Origin: Woeseiaceae bacterium
GTDB lineage: Bacteria; Pseudomonadota; Gammaproteobacteria; Steroidobacterales; Woeseiaceae
Direction: 5' to 3'
DNA: 15,643 bases
Assembly (NCBI GenBank): GCA_022866645.1
Contig: JALHUQ010000044.1
Location: forward strand, 1 to 15,643
Position 1 is the first letter of the stretch. The number at the start of each line of letters is the position of its first letter. Below the pieces are notes generated by a model. That model had not been told where the DNA came from. It was given only the letters and a program-made list of their open reading frames with translations, and searched no databases. Of the stretch, positions 1 through 7,901 are shown piece after piece. The position numbers and the translations under genes are program-made.

Positions 1-1
1 C

Positions 2-133
2 TTCTGGGGTGGCTATCGTGTGGTACCCGAGGAAGTGGAGTTCTGGCAGGGTCGCCAGAATCGCCTGCATGATCGCTTCCAGTACACGAAACAGGAAGAC
101 GGCAGCTGGGCGATCGAAAGGCTGGCGCCCTAG
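2..133 (+). CDS. pdxH: Pyridoxamine 5'-phosphate oxidase, C-terminal 43 residues (5' truncated by window edge)
   Basis: PdxH is the FMN-dependent cytosolic enzyme that oxidises pyridoxamine- or pyridoxine-phosphate to pyridoxal 5'-phosphate with O2. Only the tail is here: the frame starting at base 2 reads FWGGYRVVPEEVEFWQG, then RLHDRF, and ends in AIERLAP before a TAG stop at 131-133. The FWGG..V....EFWQG...RLHDRF....W.I.RLAP pattern is the hallmark C-terminus of PdxH, which supplies FMN and substrate contacts, and it closely resembles the E. coli protein as I remember it. The gene converges on the methyltransferase operon with only 13 bases between stop codons and no visible terminator hairpin. 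It marks the housekeeping flank of the operon. Identification is strong although the fragment is short. Confidence 0.93.
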   Translation, partial: FWGGYRVVPEEVEFWQGRQNRLHDRFQYTKQEDGSWAIERLAP

Positions 134-146
134 CGTTGATTCCGAC

Positions 147-1670
147 TTAGCGCCTGCGCCGTCCTTCACGACCGCGCCGGCCCGCCACGATCACCGGCGC
201 CGGCTTGCTCGCTGCTGGCGGAAGCACGGGTAATTCCGTCTGCTTCACGAAACCTTCTTTGACCAGGTCGCGCATCGCCGCATCGATCGCAGGATCCGTT
301 TCGAAAGGCTCGTATTTCGCCAACCGCGTTTCAACCTCGGCGCAGGCGCGCTCGTTGAGCTCCATCGAGCCGCCCTCTTGCCAGGTCTCACGATTCAATC
401 GATCAATAACCGGCTGTGTGAGATACAACTCGTTCGGCCAGTGTTTCAGCGTGTGCGGCGATGTGATCAGATGATTATCCCGCATCAGCTGATCGACCAG
501 ATCCTGGGTGGGCAAATCATCCAGTGGTTTGATCTCCCTCACGAAGTGCAGAGCCTGGCCGCAGACTTCGTTGTCGAACACGAGTTTCGGCAGGCTAAAC
601 GTCAAAACGAAATCGAGCATGCCCGGCCCCGACACCGAATTCACTCCCGCAATGGCGGCGAGCAAAGCGCTGCTGAAGGTCTCGCCGCCCGCCTGCGCAT
701 CAAGTAACTTGCCATCGCTCAATGCCATGTAGGCCTGCGTCGGCAGGCCCAGGGATTTCGCGATTTGCACATACGCGACGTTCAAATGTTGCGCTTCGAT
801 CGCAGCCATGGGTGAACTCGCTGCCTTCATGTGAAAGGTCGCGGGCGCACCGCCGAACAATACCGGCGTCCCGGGCCGCGCGATCTGCGCCATCGTCAAA
901 CCGGTCAAAACATCCACGCAATGAAAGACCAGTGCGCCAACCAAAGTGACGGGCGCAATGAGACCCATCAAAGTGACCGGCACGATTTCCATCGGGATGC
1001 CAGCGTCAGCACAGTCGAGCATGTTTTGGCAGGAGTCATCGCCGTAACGAAAATTGCCGGTTGCAGTGATCGTAAAAATCGACATCGGTTTCTTGATTAA
1101 TTCGGCGCGGTCTTTTCGAAACATCTGCATCATCGCGACCATACGCGGCACGCCGTGCTCACTAAATGCGCCCGAGACGACCGGCTTCTTCGATGTCGTG
1201 AGCGTCATGTACAAACGCCAGGCGTCAGACACCTGCGGCTCGATATCCTTGTTGGTCGAAAACGCGGTTGCGAGGTAGGCGATGTGCTCAAGCCCGTCGC
1301 AGAGCCGTGCATATTCGATAAAGTCAGCCGAATTACTCAGACGGGTTACTCCCGTGCGGTGGTCGAGTATTTTCAGGCCACTGGAACCGGGCACGTAATG
1401 CACGTTATTGCCGCCGATCTCCGCGTGCGGCTCGCCATCACGATTGAACAGCGTGAACATCTTCGGCGTGCTCGCCACCGCTGCGTCGACGACATCGGGC
1501 GTAAACAGGATACGCTTGCCGCTCGCGTCGAGCTTCAAGCCACTGTCAAGGAGTCGCTGGCGCATTTTCTCGCCGCGAATTTCCATTCCAGTCTCCGCCA
1601 TGATGCGTTTGGCTTCAGTCAGAATTTGCCGTATGAGTTCGTCTGAAAGGACTCTGAGTTGTGGTCGCAT
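147..1670 (-). CDS. MttB-superfamily (trimethylamine methyltransferase-like) protein 1, non-pyrrolysine
   Basis: A 507-residue member of the MttB superfamily, TIM-barrel enzymes that transfer a methyl group from a methylated amine to a cognate corrinoid protein. Supporting motifs are APVTLVGALVFH (about 239-250), QIARPGTPVLFGG (262-274) and GVNSVSGPGMLDF (342-354), all at usual family positions, and the length is normal. There is no in-frame amber codon, so it is not a pyrrolysine enzyme; characterised non-Pyl relatives act on quaternary amines such as glycine betaine, proline betaine and carnitine. The substrate here is unknown. It is the last gene of the operon, 14 bases after the stop of the second paralogue. 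The ATG at 1668-1670 has only a weak ribosome site. The C-terminus carries an odd basic tail, GRRGREGRRRR (497-507). Confidence 0.9.
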   Translation of the reverse strand: MRPQLRVLSDELIRQILTEAKRIMAETGMEIRGEKMRQRLLDSGLKLDASGKRILFTPDVVDAAVASTPKMFTLFNRDGEPHAEIGGNNVHYVPGSSGLKILDHRTGVTRLSNSADFIEYARLCDGLEHIAYLATAFSTNKDIEPQVSDAWRLYMTLTTSKKPVVSGAFSEHGVPRMVAMMQMFRKDRAELIKKPMSIFTITATGNFRYGDDSCQNMLDCADAGIPMEIVPVTLMGLIAPVTLVGALVFHCVDVLTGLTMAQIARPGTPVLFGGAPATFHMKAASSPMAAIEAQHLNVAYVQIAKSLGLPTQAYMALSDGKLLDAQAGGETFSSALLAAIAGVNSVSGPGMLDFVLTFSLPKLVFDNEVCGQALHFVREIKPLDDLPTQDLVDQLMRDNHLITSPHTLKHWPNELYLTQPVIDRLNRETWQEGGSMELNERACAEVETRLAKYEPFETDPAIDAAMRDLVKEGFVKQTELPVLPPAASKPAPVIVAGRRGREGRRRR

Positions 1671-1684
1671 GTTTATTATCCGCT

Positions 1685-3205
1685 TCAGTTCTTGTTTGAG
1701 CCGAGTTCGAGTTTTCGTCTTGCCACATAATCGACCAGCGCTTCGTCGATTGCCGGATCAAGATCAGGTTGTGTGTATTCCTGCAGGAGCTGTTTCCAGA
1801 TGGCGTTGGCACGCGTAGCAGAGTCGATGCTTCCGGCTTCTTGCCATGCTTCGAAATTCTGGCGGTTCGAGATGATCGGCGAATAGAACGCTGTCTCGTA
1901 GCGAGCCAGGGTATGGCTGGTGCCGAAGTGATGGCCGCCCGGCCCGACTTCCGCAATCGCATCAAGCGCGAGTTCGTCGTCGTTGAATACGATGGGACGT
2001 AAATACTCAGCCATCATTTGCAGCATCTCAGCATCGATGATCAGCTTTTCGAAAGACGCCGTAAGGCCACCTTCGAGCCAGCCAGCCGCATGGTTAACCA
2101 GATTGGCACCGCCCATGATCGCGCCCCACAGGGACATTTGACTCTCATAGGCCGACTGCGCGTCGACGCAGTTGGAGACGGTGGTGTTGCTGGATCGATA
2201 GGGCAACCCGAGCCGTCTGGCGACCTGTCCGCTCGCTTGCGCTGATTTCGTGTACTCGGGCGTGCCCAGTGCTGGCGAACCGCTGCGCATATCCACATTG
2301 GACGCGAAACAACCGTACATCACCGGCGCTCCGGGCCGAACCATTTGTGAGTACGTTACGACGGCCAGAACTTCAGCCGTCTGTTGCACTAAAGTGCCCG
2401 CGAGTGTTGCCGGACTCATGGAACCTGCCAGCGTAAACGGGGTAATGCAGCACACCTGACCCGCTGCTGCGAGCTCCTGAACGGCTTCAGTCATTGGAAT
2501 GTCGAGTTGCATCGGTGAGTTGGTATTGATGATGGCGAGCAACGCCGGGTCGCTCATCAGTCTGGCTCGATCTGTCTGCAGCGCGATGCAGGCCATCTCA
2601 ATGGAATCGATCGTGCGCTGTCGTCCCAGTGCGTAGGACTGGCAATTCTTGTCCGTCAGCCTGTGCTGCGCGAGATACAAGTCGAGGTGTCGTGTCTCGG
2701 CCGGCAAGTCCATCGCCTCGAACGCACCGCCACCCTCCTGATGAACAATGTTCAGGCTCTGTATCAAGCGCAGGTAGTCGCACATTTCAGCGTAGCTACC
2801 CGGCCGCCGTCCTTTGTCGAGATCGTTGCAAAAGGCGGGCCCGCCAACCGACGCAAAGATGACGTGATTGCCGCCAACGTGCAGATTGTGTTCGGGGTTT
2901 CTTGCTTGTAGCCCAAATTCCTCTGGTGCCAGTGCCAGCTTCTCTCTGACCAGGTTGCGATCGAAGCGAACCATCAGCGTGTCTTCATTGACATCGGCAC
3001 CGTCGCGAGCGAGTTGCTTACGGCTGCCTGGCTCCAGAAAGCGCATACCCTGTTTTTCGAGAACGCTGAAGGCGCCGTCAATGATGCTCTCGACCTGCTC
3101 ATCGCTAATGACTTTCGTCGGACCGTAGGGATTGACAACATCGCGCCACGGCAACTGTTCGATGGTGTTGGCTACTCGTCTTTCTCGATGGCTACGTCGT
3201 GTCAT
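1685..3205 (-). CDS. MttB-superfamily (trimethylamine methyltransferase-like) protein 2, non-pyrrolysine
   Basis: A 506-residue MttB-superfamily methyltransferase clearly different from its two neighbours. It shows LAGSMSPATLAGTLVQQTAEVL (about 259-280) and MVRPGAPVMYG (288-298), the family's core barrel motifs, and ends near DLDPAIDEALVDYVARRK. I placed the start at the ATG at 3203-3205. The frame stays open to 3343, but those extra 46 residues lie wholly inside the upstream reductase gene and look unlike the family; the chosen ATG sits 4 bases after the reductase stop. The N-terminus is Arg-rich (MTRRSHRERR). There is no internal stop, so no pyrrolysine. Known non-Pyl relatives demethylate quaternary amines. 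Presumably it uses the single corrinoid protein of this operon, but the substrate cannot be read from sequence. Confidence 0.9.
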   Translation of the reverse strand: MTRRSHRERRVANTIEQLPWRDVVNPYGPTKVISDEQVESIIDGAFSVLEKQGMRFLEPGSRKQLARDGADVNEDTLMVRFDRNLVREKLALAPEEFGLQARNPEHNLHVGGNHVIFASVGGPAFCNDLDKGRRPGSYAEMCDYLRLIQSLNIVHQEGGGAFEAMDLPAETRHLDLYLAQHRLTDKNCQSYALGRQRTIDSIEMACIALQTDRARLMSDPALLAIINTNSPMQLDIPMTEAVQELAAAGQVCCITPFTLAGSMSPATLAGTLVQQTAEVLAVVTYSQMVRPGAPVMYGCFASNVDMRSGSPALGTPEYTKSAQASGQVARRLGLPYRSSNTTVSNCVDAQSAYESQMSLWGAIMGGANLVNHAAGWLEGGLTASFEKLIIDAEMLQMMAEYLRPIVFNDDELALDAIAEVGPGGHHFGTSHTLARYETAFYSPIISNRQNFEAWQEAGSIDSATRANAIWKQLLQEYTQPDLDPAIDEALVDYVARRKLELGSNKN

Positions 3206-3209
3206 GGCG

Positions 3210-4061
3210 TTACTGCAAGTCCAAAAGAAACTGTCGGCGCCATTGCTCTGCTTTTTCGACCTCGTTAAAGCAATAGATATGGTGTCCGTGAATATTGAGA
3301 TCCGAATCCGCCAGATAGGGTGCCAGGTCGACCAGCAAATCATCCGGACGATAGTCTTTCGTCTTTAACAGCCGTGCCGCTATCTTGCCGTGATTTTTCA
3401 GATAGCGCAGGGAATTGCCGACGCCGATCCTGAGTGATGTCGTCATCAGTGTACTCCGGTTCGAGACGCTGGGAAGCCCCAACCACACCGGCAGCGAGAT
3501 GCCCTCTTCTCGTATCTTGCGTACCCAGTTGCCGATGATTTCGGCATCAAAACACATCTGTGTGACAAGATAATTCGAGAACTCCTGTTTTTTCCGGAGC
3601 TCTTCGATGAGTACCTCATTGCTGACCGACGGGTGGCCTTCAGGATGTCCGGCAACGCCGATGTCCTCGAAGCGGTGCTCGAAGTCGGCGATATCACGCA
3701 GCAAATCCAGCGCCGTTGTGTACCTCCCTGCCGGCTTCGCGGCATCACCGCCGGGCACGAATAAACTCATGATCGGCATATCATCGAGGCGCGCCATGAT
3801 TTCACGAAGATGCGTCGCGTCTTTGACCATTTTTGCAGCGATATGCGGTACGACTTTGAAGCCGCGAGTCGCAAGCCGTTCCGACATGGCCAGCGTAACG
3901 TCGACGCCCTTGCTCGGCGAACAAGTGACCGCGACGTAGGAACCGGGCTCAAGCACATCCAGTTTGGCCTCAATCGACTCGGTCGGAAATATCTCCATGT
4001 AGGCGTCGTGGACTGATTTGGCAAGCGCAAGCCGTTGCGTTTCGGAGAGAATGTTTTTCAT
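3210..4061 (-). CDS. Methylenetetrahydrofolate reductase family protein (MetF-like)
   Basis: A 283-residue flavin-dependent methylene-THF reductase homologue; E. coli MetF is 296. Key elements are present. E23 in MEIFP matches the catalytic Glu28 of E. coli MetF (FEFFP). D106 in VPGGD matches Asp120, which tunes the flavin. GVAGHPEGHP (135-144) and TQMCFD (167-172) are the substrate and flavin-barrel motifs. Within this operon it most plausibly oxidises methyl-THF, made by the pterin methyltransferase, to methylene-THF; that direction is inference. The biosynthetic MetF would run the other way and is usually elsewhere. Its ATG overlaps the TGA of the activator gene by 4 bases (ATGA), which implies translational coupling. 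The electron acceptor is not evident. Confidence 0.88.
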   Translation of the reverse strand: MKNILSETQRLALAKSVHDAYMEIFPTESIEAKLDVLEPGSYVAVTCSPSKGVDVTLAMSERLATRGFKVVPHIAAKMVKDATHLREIMARLDDMPIMSLFVPGGDAAKPAGRYTTALDLLRDIADFEHRFEDIGVAGHPEGHPSVSNEVLIEELRKKQEFSNYLVTQMCFDAEIIGNWVRKIREEGISLPVWLGLPSVSNRSTLMTTSLRIGVGNSLRYLKNHGKIAARLLKTKDYRPDDLLVDLAPYLADSDLNIHGHHIYCFNEVEKAEQWRRQFLLDLQ

Positions 4062-6037
4062 TGTCGAGGACGAGCTCCGCGTCGCCCGCGACGCGTCCCT
4101 GGCTTGTCGGATACCGATGCCCCACCGTTGGGAATCGACATGGATGAAACGAAATGTTCCTGGAATCTGGCTTCAATCGCCGTCTCGATTTTTTCGACCT
4201 TGCGAACCTCGGCCTCGACCAATGCTCGGGACTGCTTATCGAGCAGCGTGATTCTCGCGCCCGTCCCGGCGGCATTTCCGGCCGATGATACCTGCCGCAG
4301 ATCGCATTCAGGGATGAGGCCGAGCACCATCGCGTACTTGACGTCAATGTGGGCTCCAAAGGCACCCGCCAGGCGTATGCGGTCCACTTTTTCCACACCG
4401 AAGTGTTCCATTAGCAACATCGCACCAGCATGCAGCGCCGCCTTCGCCAGTTGTATGGCTCGGACATCGTTTTGCGTAACGCGAATGTCCTGTTTACCCT
4501 GGTGCAACAGGAACGCAAACGTTCGACCGTCCGCAACAACACGCGGAGAGGCGATGCTCTCATGGGTTTTGATTTTGCCGTCGTGACTCAACACGCCGGC
4601 TGACACCATCTCGGCAACAACTTCAATAATGCCGGAACCGCAAATGCCGGTGACGCCGGTTTTCTGCGTCGCCGCTTCGAACTCCGGGTCATCCGACCAC
4701 AAGTCGCAGCCAATCACCTGGAACTTCGGTTCCAGAGTTTCCCGGTCGATACGCACGCGTTCGATAGCGCCCGGCGCTGCCCGCTGCCCCGAAGAAATTT
4801 GCGCTCCCTCAAATGCCGGGCCCGTTGGACTCGACGCCGCGAGAATGCGATTTTTGTTGCCCAATAAAAGTTCAGCGTTGGTACCAACGTCGACAATCAA
4901 GGACACGTCATCGCGCTCGAAAGGCGCTTCCGCGAGCAACACACCCGCCGCATCGGCGCCCACATGTCCCGCGATGCATGGCAATGCATAAACGTGTCCG
5001 CCGGGGTTGATGCTGATTCCTATCATCGCAGCCAGCACATCGACACTGCTGTCAGTCGCTAACGCGAAAGGCGCGGTGCCCAGTTCAACGGGATTCAGAC
5101 CGAGTACCAGATGCTGCATGATCGGATTGCCGACGACCGTCATTTCAACGATGTCCGTCGTCGCCACGCCTGCCTCTTCCGCGACTTCTACAACGAGCTC
5201 GTTAATCGCTTTGCGCACCGACGAAATCAGATCGGCTTCACCGCCCGCGTTCATCATGATGTAGGAAACACGACTCATCAGATCTTCGCCGAAACGAATT
5301 TGCGGATTCATCAAGCCGGCGCTCGCCAGAACTTCGCCGCTGGTCAGATCGCAAAGGTGCGCCGCGATCGTCGTCGAACCAACATCCACTGCCATTCCCA
5401 GCAATCGTGTTTTGAGTTCAGGCCAAATGGCGATAATTCGCTCACCATTCCTGATAGCGACGGTAACTTGTCGCTTTCCTTTCTTGAGCGCCGCTTGCAG
5501 TGATTGTGAAGCGCTGAGTTCGCACGACAAATTCGACAACTGCCATTGTTCCTGCAATGCCTGCTGCAACCGTTCCTGGTCGCCCATCGCCGCATGCATA
5601 TCAGGCTCCGCGACGTCCACGAAGTAGGCGTGCACAACCGGATCGATGTTGATGTCATGCGCTTCGTGCGGTTTGCGAACCACCTGGTGGTGCACCTGCG
5701 AGCTGGCCGGAACGTCGATAACCACATCGCTCCGCAACAGTGCCTGGCAACTGAGCCGGCGTCCTGCCGCGATGCCGCGACGAGTTTCAAATCGCTGTTC
5801 CGCTTCTCCGGCCGCCGTGACGCTGGCAGCCGTCGAAGTAATTCCGTGTTTAGCGAACTCGCCCTCGGCGACCTCTATCTGACATCGACCGCAGATCGCG
5901 CGACCACCGCAGACCGAATCGATATCGACACCCAGACTGCGCGCCGCACTCAACACGGGCGTCGAGAGCGGAAATCGACCGCGCTTGCCGGAAGGCATGA
6001 ACACGACCAGGGCATCATCTTGAGTGCTGTTGCTCAT
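4058..6037 (-). CDS. RACo-like corrinoid activation protein: 2Fe-2S ferredoxin domain plus ASKHA ATPase (DUF4445)
   Basis: A 659-residue reductive activator of corrinoid proteins. During turnover Co(I) is occasionally oxidised to Co(II), and such proteins use ATP to drive the uphill re-reduction. Domains in order: an N-terminal plant-type ferredoxin with cluster ligands C43, C49, C52 (CX5CX2C) and C97; a linker (about 110-205); then an ASKHA actin-like fold. The ASKHA part has phosphate loops AVDVGSTT (216-223) and IVDVGTNAELLLG (381-393), the family signature NPQIRFGEDLMSRV (244-257), and GITGICGSG-like GVTGICGSG (461-469). A good AGGA ribosome site precedes the ATG at 6035-6037. It differs from methanogen RamA in having 2Fe-2S rather than two 4Fe-4S clusters. 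The tail ends GTRRGRRGARPRQ. The electron donor is not in the window. Confidence 0.92.
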   Translation of the reverse strand: MSNSTQDDALVVFMPSGKRGRFPLSTPVLSAARSLGVDIDSVCGGRAICGRCQIEVAEGEFAKHGITSTAASVTAAGEAEQRFETRRGIAAGRRLSCQALLRSDVVIDVPASSQVHHQVVRKPHEAHDINIDPVVHAYFVDVAEPDMHAAMGDQERLQQALQEQWQLSNLSCELSASQSLQAALKKGKRQVTVAIRNGERIIAIWPELKTRLLGMAVDVGSTTIAAHLCDLTSGEVLASAGLMNPQIRFGEDLMSRVSYIMMNAGGEADLISSVRKAINELVVEVAEEAGVATTDIVEMTVVGNPIMQHLVLGLNPVELGTAPFALATDSSVDVLAAMIGISINPGGHVYALPCIAGHVGADAAGVLLAEAPFERDDVSLIVDVGTNAELLLGNKNRILAASSPTGPAFEGAQISSGQRAAPGAIERVRIDRETLEPKFQVIGCDLWSDDPEFEAATQKTGVTGICGSGIIEVVAEMVSAGVLSHDGKIKTHESIASPRVVADGRTFAFLLHQGKQDIRVTQNDVRAIQLAKAALHAGAMLLMEHFGVEKVDRIRLAGAFGAHIDVKYAMVLGLIPECDLRQVSSAGNAAGTGARITLLDKQSRALVEAEVRKVEKIETAIEARFQEHFVSSMSIPNGGASVSDKPGTRRGRRGARPRQ

Positions 6038-6046
6038 CAGATCCTG

Positions 6047-6949
6047 CTAGCTGCGCCCGCGACTACGGCCGCCGCGCTTACCGCGCCGTTCGCGAGTTTC
6101 GGCATTAGGATCGCGATTGAGAGAGATCCATTTCGAACATTCTGCATCGTGGCCCATCACGACATCGGCGCCACGCACCGATTGCATGATTTCGGCGTGC
6201 AGCGGATTGGTGATCGCCGACGTCATGCCGCTCGCAATCGCCATGCTGATAAAAGCCGTGTTCAGGCCGTTACGATTGGGCAGGCCAAAACTTAAGTTGG
6301 ACGCACCACAGGTCGTGTTGACCTTCAGTTCATTGCGCAGACGTTGCACCAGCGCCATTACCTGTCGGCCAGCCGAATTGATGGCGCCAATGGGCATCAC
6401 GAGCGGATCGACGATGACATCGCTGGCGGGGATGCCGTAGTCCTGTGCCCGCTCCAGGATTTTTTTGGCAACCGCAAAACGAACGTTAATGTCCTCCGAG
6501 ATGCCGCTGTCGTCATTCGAGATGGCAATGACAGCGCAGCCGTATTTCTTAACCAGCGGCAATACCGCTTCGAGGCGTTCTTCCTCACCCGTCACGGAAT
6601 TGAGCAGGGCTTTGCCCTCGTACACTGCCAGGCCCGCCTCGAGCGCGGCGAGGATGGATGAATCGATACACAGCGGCACATCGGTGATGGATTGAACGAG
6701 CTTGATGCACTTCGCAAGTATCGCGGGCTCGTCGGCCAGCGGGATGCCCGCATTGACGTCGAGGATATGTGCGCCGGCAGCAACCTGGGCAAGTGCATCG
6801 GCCTCGACCCGGCTGTAATCACCGTTTTTCATTTCTTCCGCCAGCAATTTTCGGCCGGTAGGATTGATTCGTTCACCGATGACTCTGAACGGTTGCTCGA
6901 AACCGATGACAACGTCTTTCGTTCTGGAACTGATCACCGTATTCGTCAT
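6047..6949 (-). CDS. Pterin-binding methyltransferase (methyl-corrinoid:tetrahydrofolate, MeTr/MtgA-like)
   Basis: A 300-residue TIM-barrel protein of the dihydropteroate-synthase-like pterin-binding family, the type seen in AcsE/MeTr, MtgA and the folate module of MetH. Motifs: VIGERINPTGR (23-33), LDVNAG (63-68), DSS (96-98), NSVTGEE (117-123), DPLVMPIG (181-188) and GASNLSFGLPNR (215-226). A dihydropteroate synthase would lack the GERINPTGR and SNLSFGLP patterns, so true FolP is unlikely. Expected role: move the methyl group from the carrier's methyl-cobalamin to tetrahydrofolate. It ends in TAG with a basic tail RGKRGGRSRGRS (289-300) that is not part of the barrel. Its ATG overlaps the upstream gene's TGA by 4 bases; the activator gene starts 9 bases downstream. 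Confidence 0.92.
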   Translation of the reverse strand: MTNTVISSRTKDVVIGFEQPFRVIGERINPTGRKLLAEEMKNGDYSRVEADALAQVAAGAHILDVNAGIPLADEPAILAKCIKLVQSITDVPLCIDSSILAALEAGLAVYEGKALLNSVTGEEERLEAVLPLVKKYGCAVIAISNDDSGISEDINVRFAVAKKILERAQDYGIPASDVIVDPLVMPIGAINSAGRQVMALVQRLRNELKVNTTCGASNLSFGLPNRNGLNTAFISMAIASGMTSAITNPLHAEIMQSVRGADVVMGHDAECSKWISLNRDPNAETRERRGKRGGRSRGRS

Positions 6950-7284
6950 GTTGCAGTTCCTTTGGCTTGCGCCCGTTTATCCGCCTCGTCTATCAGGCCA
7001 CCGGCTTTGACAACAGCCTCGAGAAACGTGTCGTCGAACTGAGCCTCCAGCTCCGCCACACGTGTATTCACTGCCGCTTCAAGATCGCCGCTGACTTCTT
7101 CGGCCTGCCGCCGCCAGTCCTCCAGATACGCATCACTCGATCCGCGACCGGCACGCATGGCCGCGCGATCGATCGCCTTCGCGAAACGCGGCGCCAGCTC
7201 TTTTTTAAAACTACTGGTGCGGCCTGCGCGGCAAAGTACCTGCGCGGGGATGTCCCGCCAGTAGATGCAAATCAATTTCGCCAT
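6946..7284 (-). CDS. Small 'virulence factor'-family protein (Virulence_fact domain), corrinoid-operon accessory
   Basis: A 112-residue protein starting MAKLICIYWRDIPAQVLCR and continuing with RFAKAIDRAAMRAG and DAYLEDWRR, the pattern of the family named after a conserved virulence factor domain. I see no signal peptide, membrane segment, catalytic motif or effector-like feature, so the family name is probably misleading here. The first half is compact and Arg-rich; the second half (about 60-105) is a predicted charged helix rich in Ala and Glu. The gene overlaps the DUF1638 gene upstream by 13 bases and the pterin methyltransferase downstream by 4, so it is translated with them. A GGGAGCAGG ribosome site lies before the ATG inside the upstream gene. 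A structural or assembly role in the methyl-transfer complex is a guess; the biochemical function is unknown to me. Confidence 0.82.
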   Translation of the reverse strand: MAKLICIYWRDIPAQVLCRAGRTSSFKKELAPRFAKAIDRAAMRAGRGSSDAYLEDWRRQAEEVSGDLEAAVNTRVAELEAQFDDTFLEAVVKAGGLIDEADKRAQAKGTAT

Positions 7285-7874
7285 AGCACGACCTGCTCCC
7301 GCATGTTCTCTGTCACCGGATCGAGTCCGGTGTGTTTGTGAATGTACTCGAGGCCGAGGAACTCAGCATGCGCTTTCGCATCCGCCACAAGTTCAGGCGA
7401 CGGCGATTGCGACAAGTACACCAGACGTCGATAGTTGCCAAAGTAGGCCGGCATCAGTTCCGGATGCTTATCGAGCCCGAGCCCGACCTTCACGAGCCGA
7501 TCGAAATGGCGCGCCAGAAAATCTGTTAGATAGAAGGTGCCCGGTTCCTCGTCCGCCAGTTCCGCGAACGCCTTCGCGCCCGTATAGAATTCATAACAAT
7601 GCGCGCCGGGCAGTCGCTCAACACCGTACTCGGCCAGCATTTTGTCCAGCATTCCGCCGCTACCACAATCGGCGTACGCGACAAATATCGATTCAAACTC
7701 GGACCGGTACTTTTCGATCTCGGCCTTCACGGCAGCCGGGATTTTTTCCGGCCGGTTGTGCAAGTCGGCCGGGAGACATTGAACTCGAATGTGCTCCCAG
7801 CCGTTCTGCCTGTTGATCTGAACGATCTCTTTGGCGAGAGCGCCGCAAGCAATCAGCAACACGGTTTTCTTCAT
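7272..7874 (-). CDS. DUF1638 family protein, corrinoid-operon accessory
   Basis: A 200-residue soluble protein matching the DUF1638 family: LIACGALAKEI (7-17), CLPADLHNRPEKIP (33-46), YADCGSGGMLD (67-77), LPGAHCYEFY (88-97) and GTFYLTDFLARHFD (112-125). It has exactly four cysteines (C10, C33, C70, C93), each at the heart of one of these blocks, with H39 and H92 close by. That layout suggests a bound metal or thiol chemistry, but this is inference. The family often travels with corrinoid methyltransferases. A role in corrinoid loading, methyl-acceptor handling or repair is possible; none is proven to my knowledge. It starts 27 bases after the carrier gene, with an AGG site before the ATG, and overlaps the next gene by 13 bases. 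Confidence 0.85.
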   Translation of the reverse strand: MKKTVLLIACGALAKEIVQINRQNGWEHIRVQCLPADLHNRPEKIPAAVKAEIEKYRSEFESIFVAYADCGSGGMLDKMLAEYGVERLPGAHCYEFYTGAKAFAELADEEPGTFYLTDFLARHFDRLVKVGLGLDKHPELMPAYFGNYRRLVYLSQSPSPELVADAKAHAEFLGLEYIHKHTGLDPVTENMREQVVLWRN

Positions 7875-7901
7875 CAGCCTGGCGGCGTGCGCTGCAGCGA
7901 G

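Noticed and set aside
3206..3343. A 46-residue longer N-terminus for MttB-2
   Set aside because: The extension lies within the metF-like coding sequence in another frame, is rich in Trp/Ile/Ser unlike the family, and a well-placed ATG follows the metF stop by 4 bases.
5546..6295. 249-codon open frame on the plus strand opposite the activator and pterin methyltransferase genes
   Set aside because: It is a mirror of strongly supported minus-strand coding sequence, without recognisable domains or a ribosome site.
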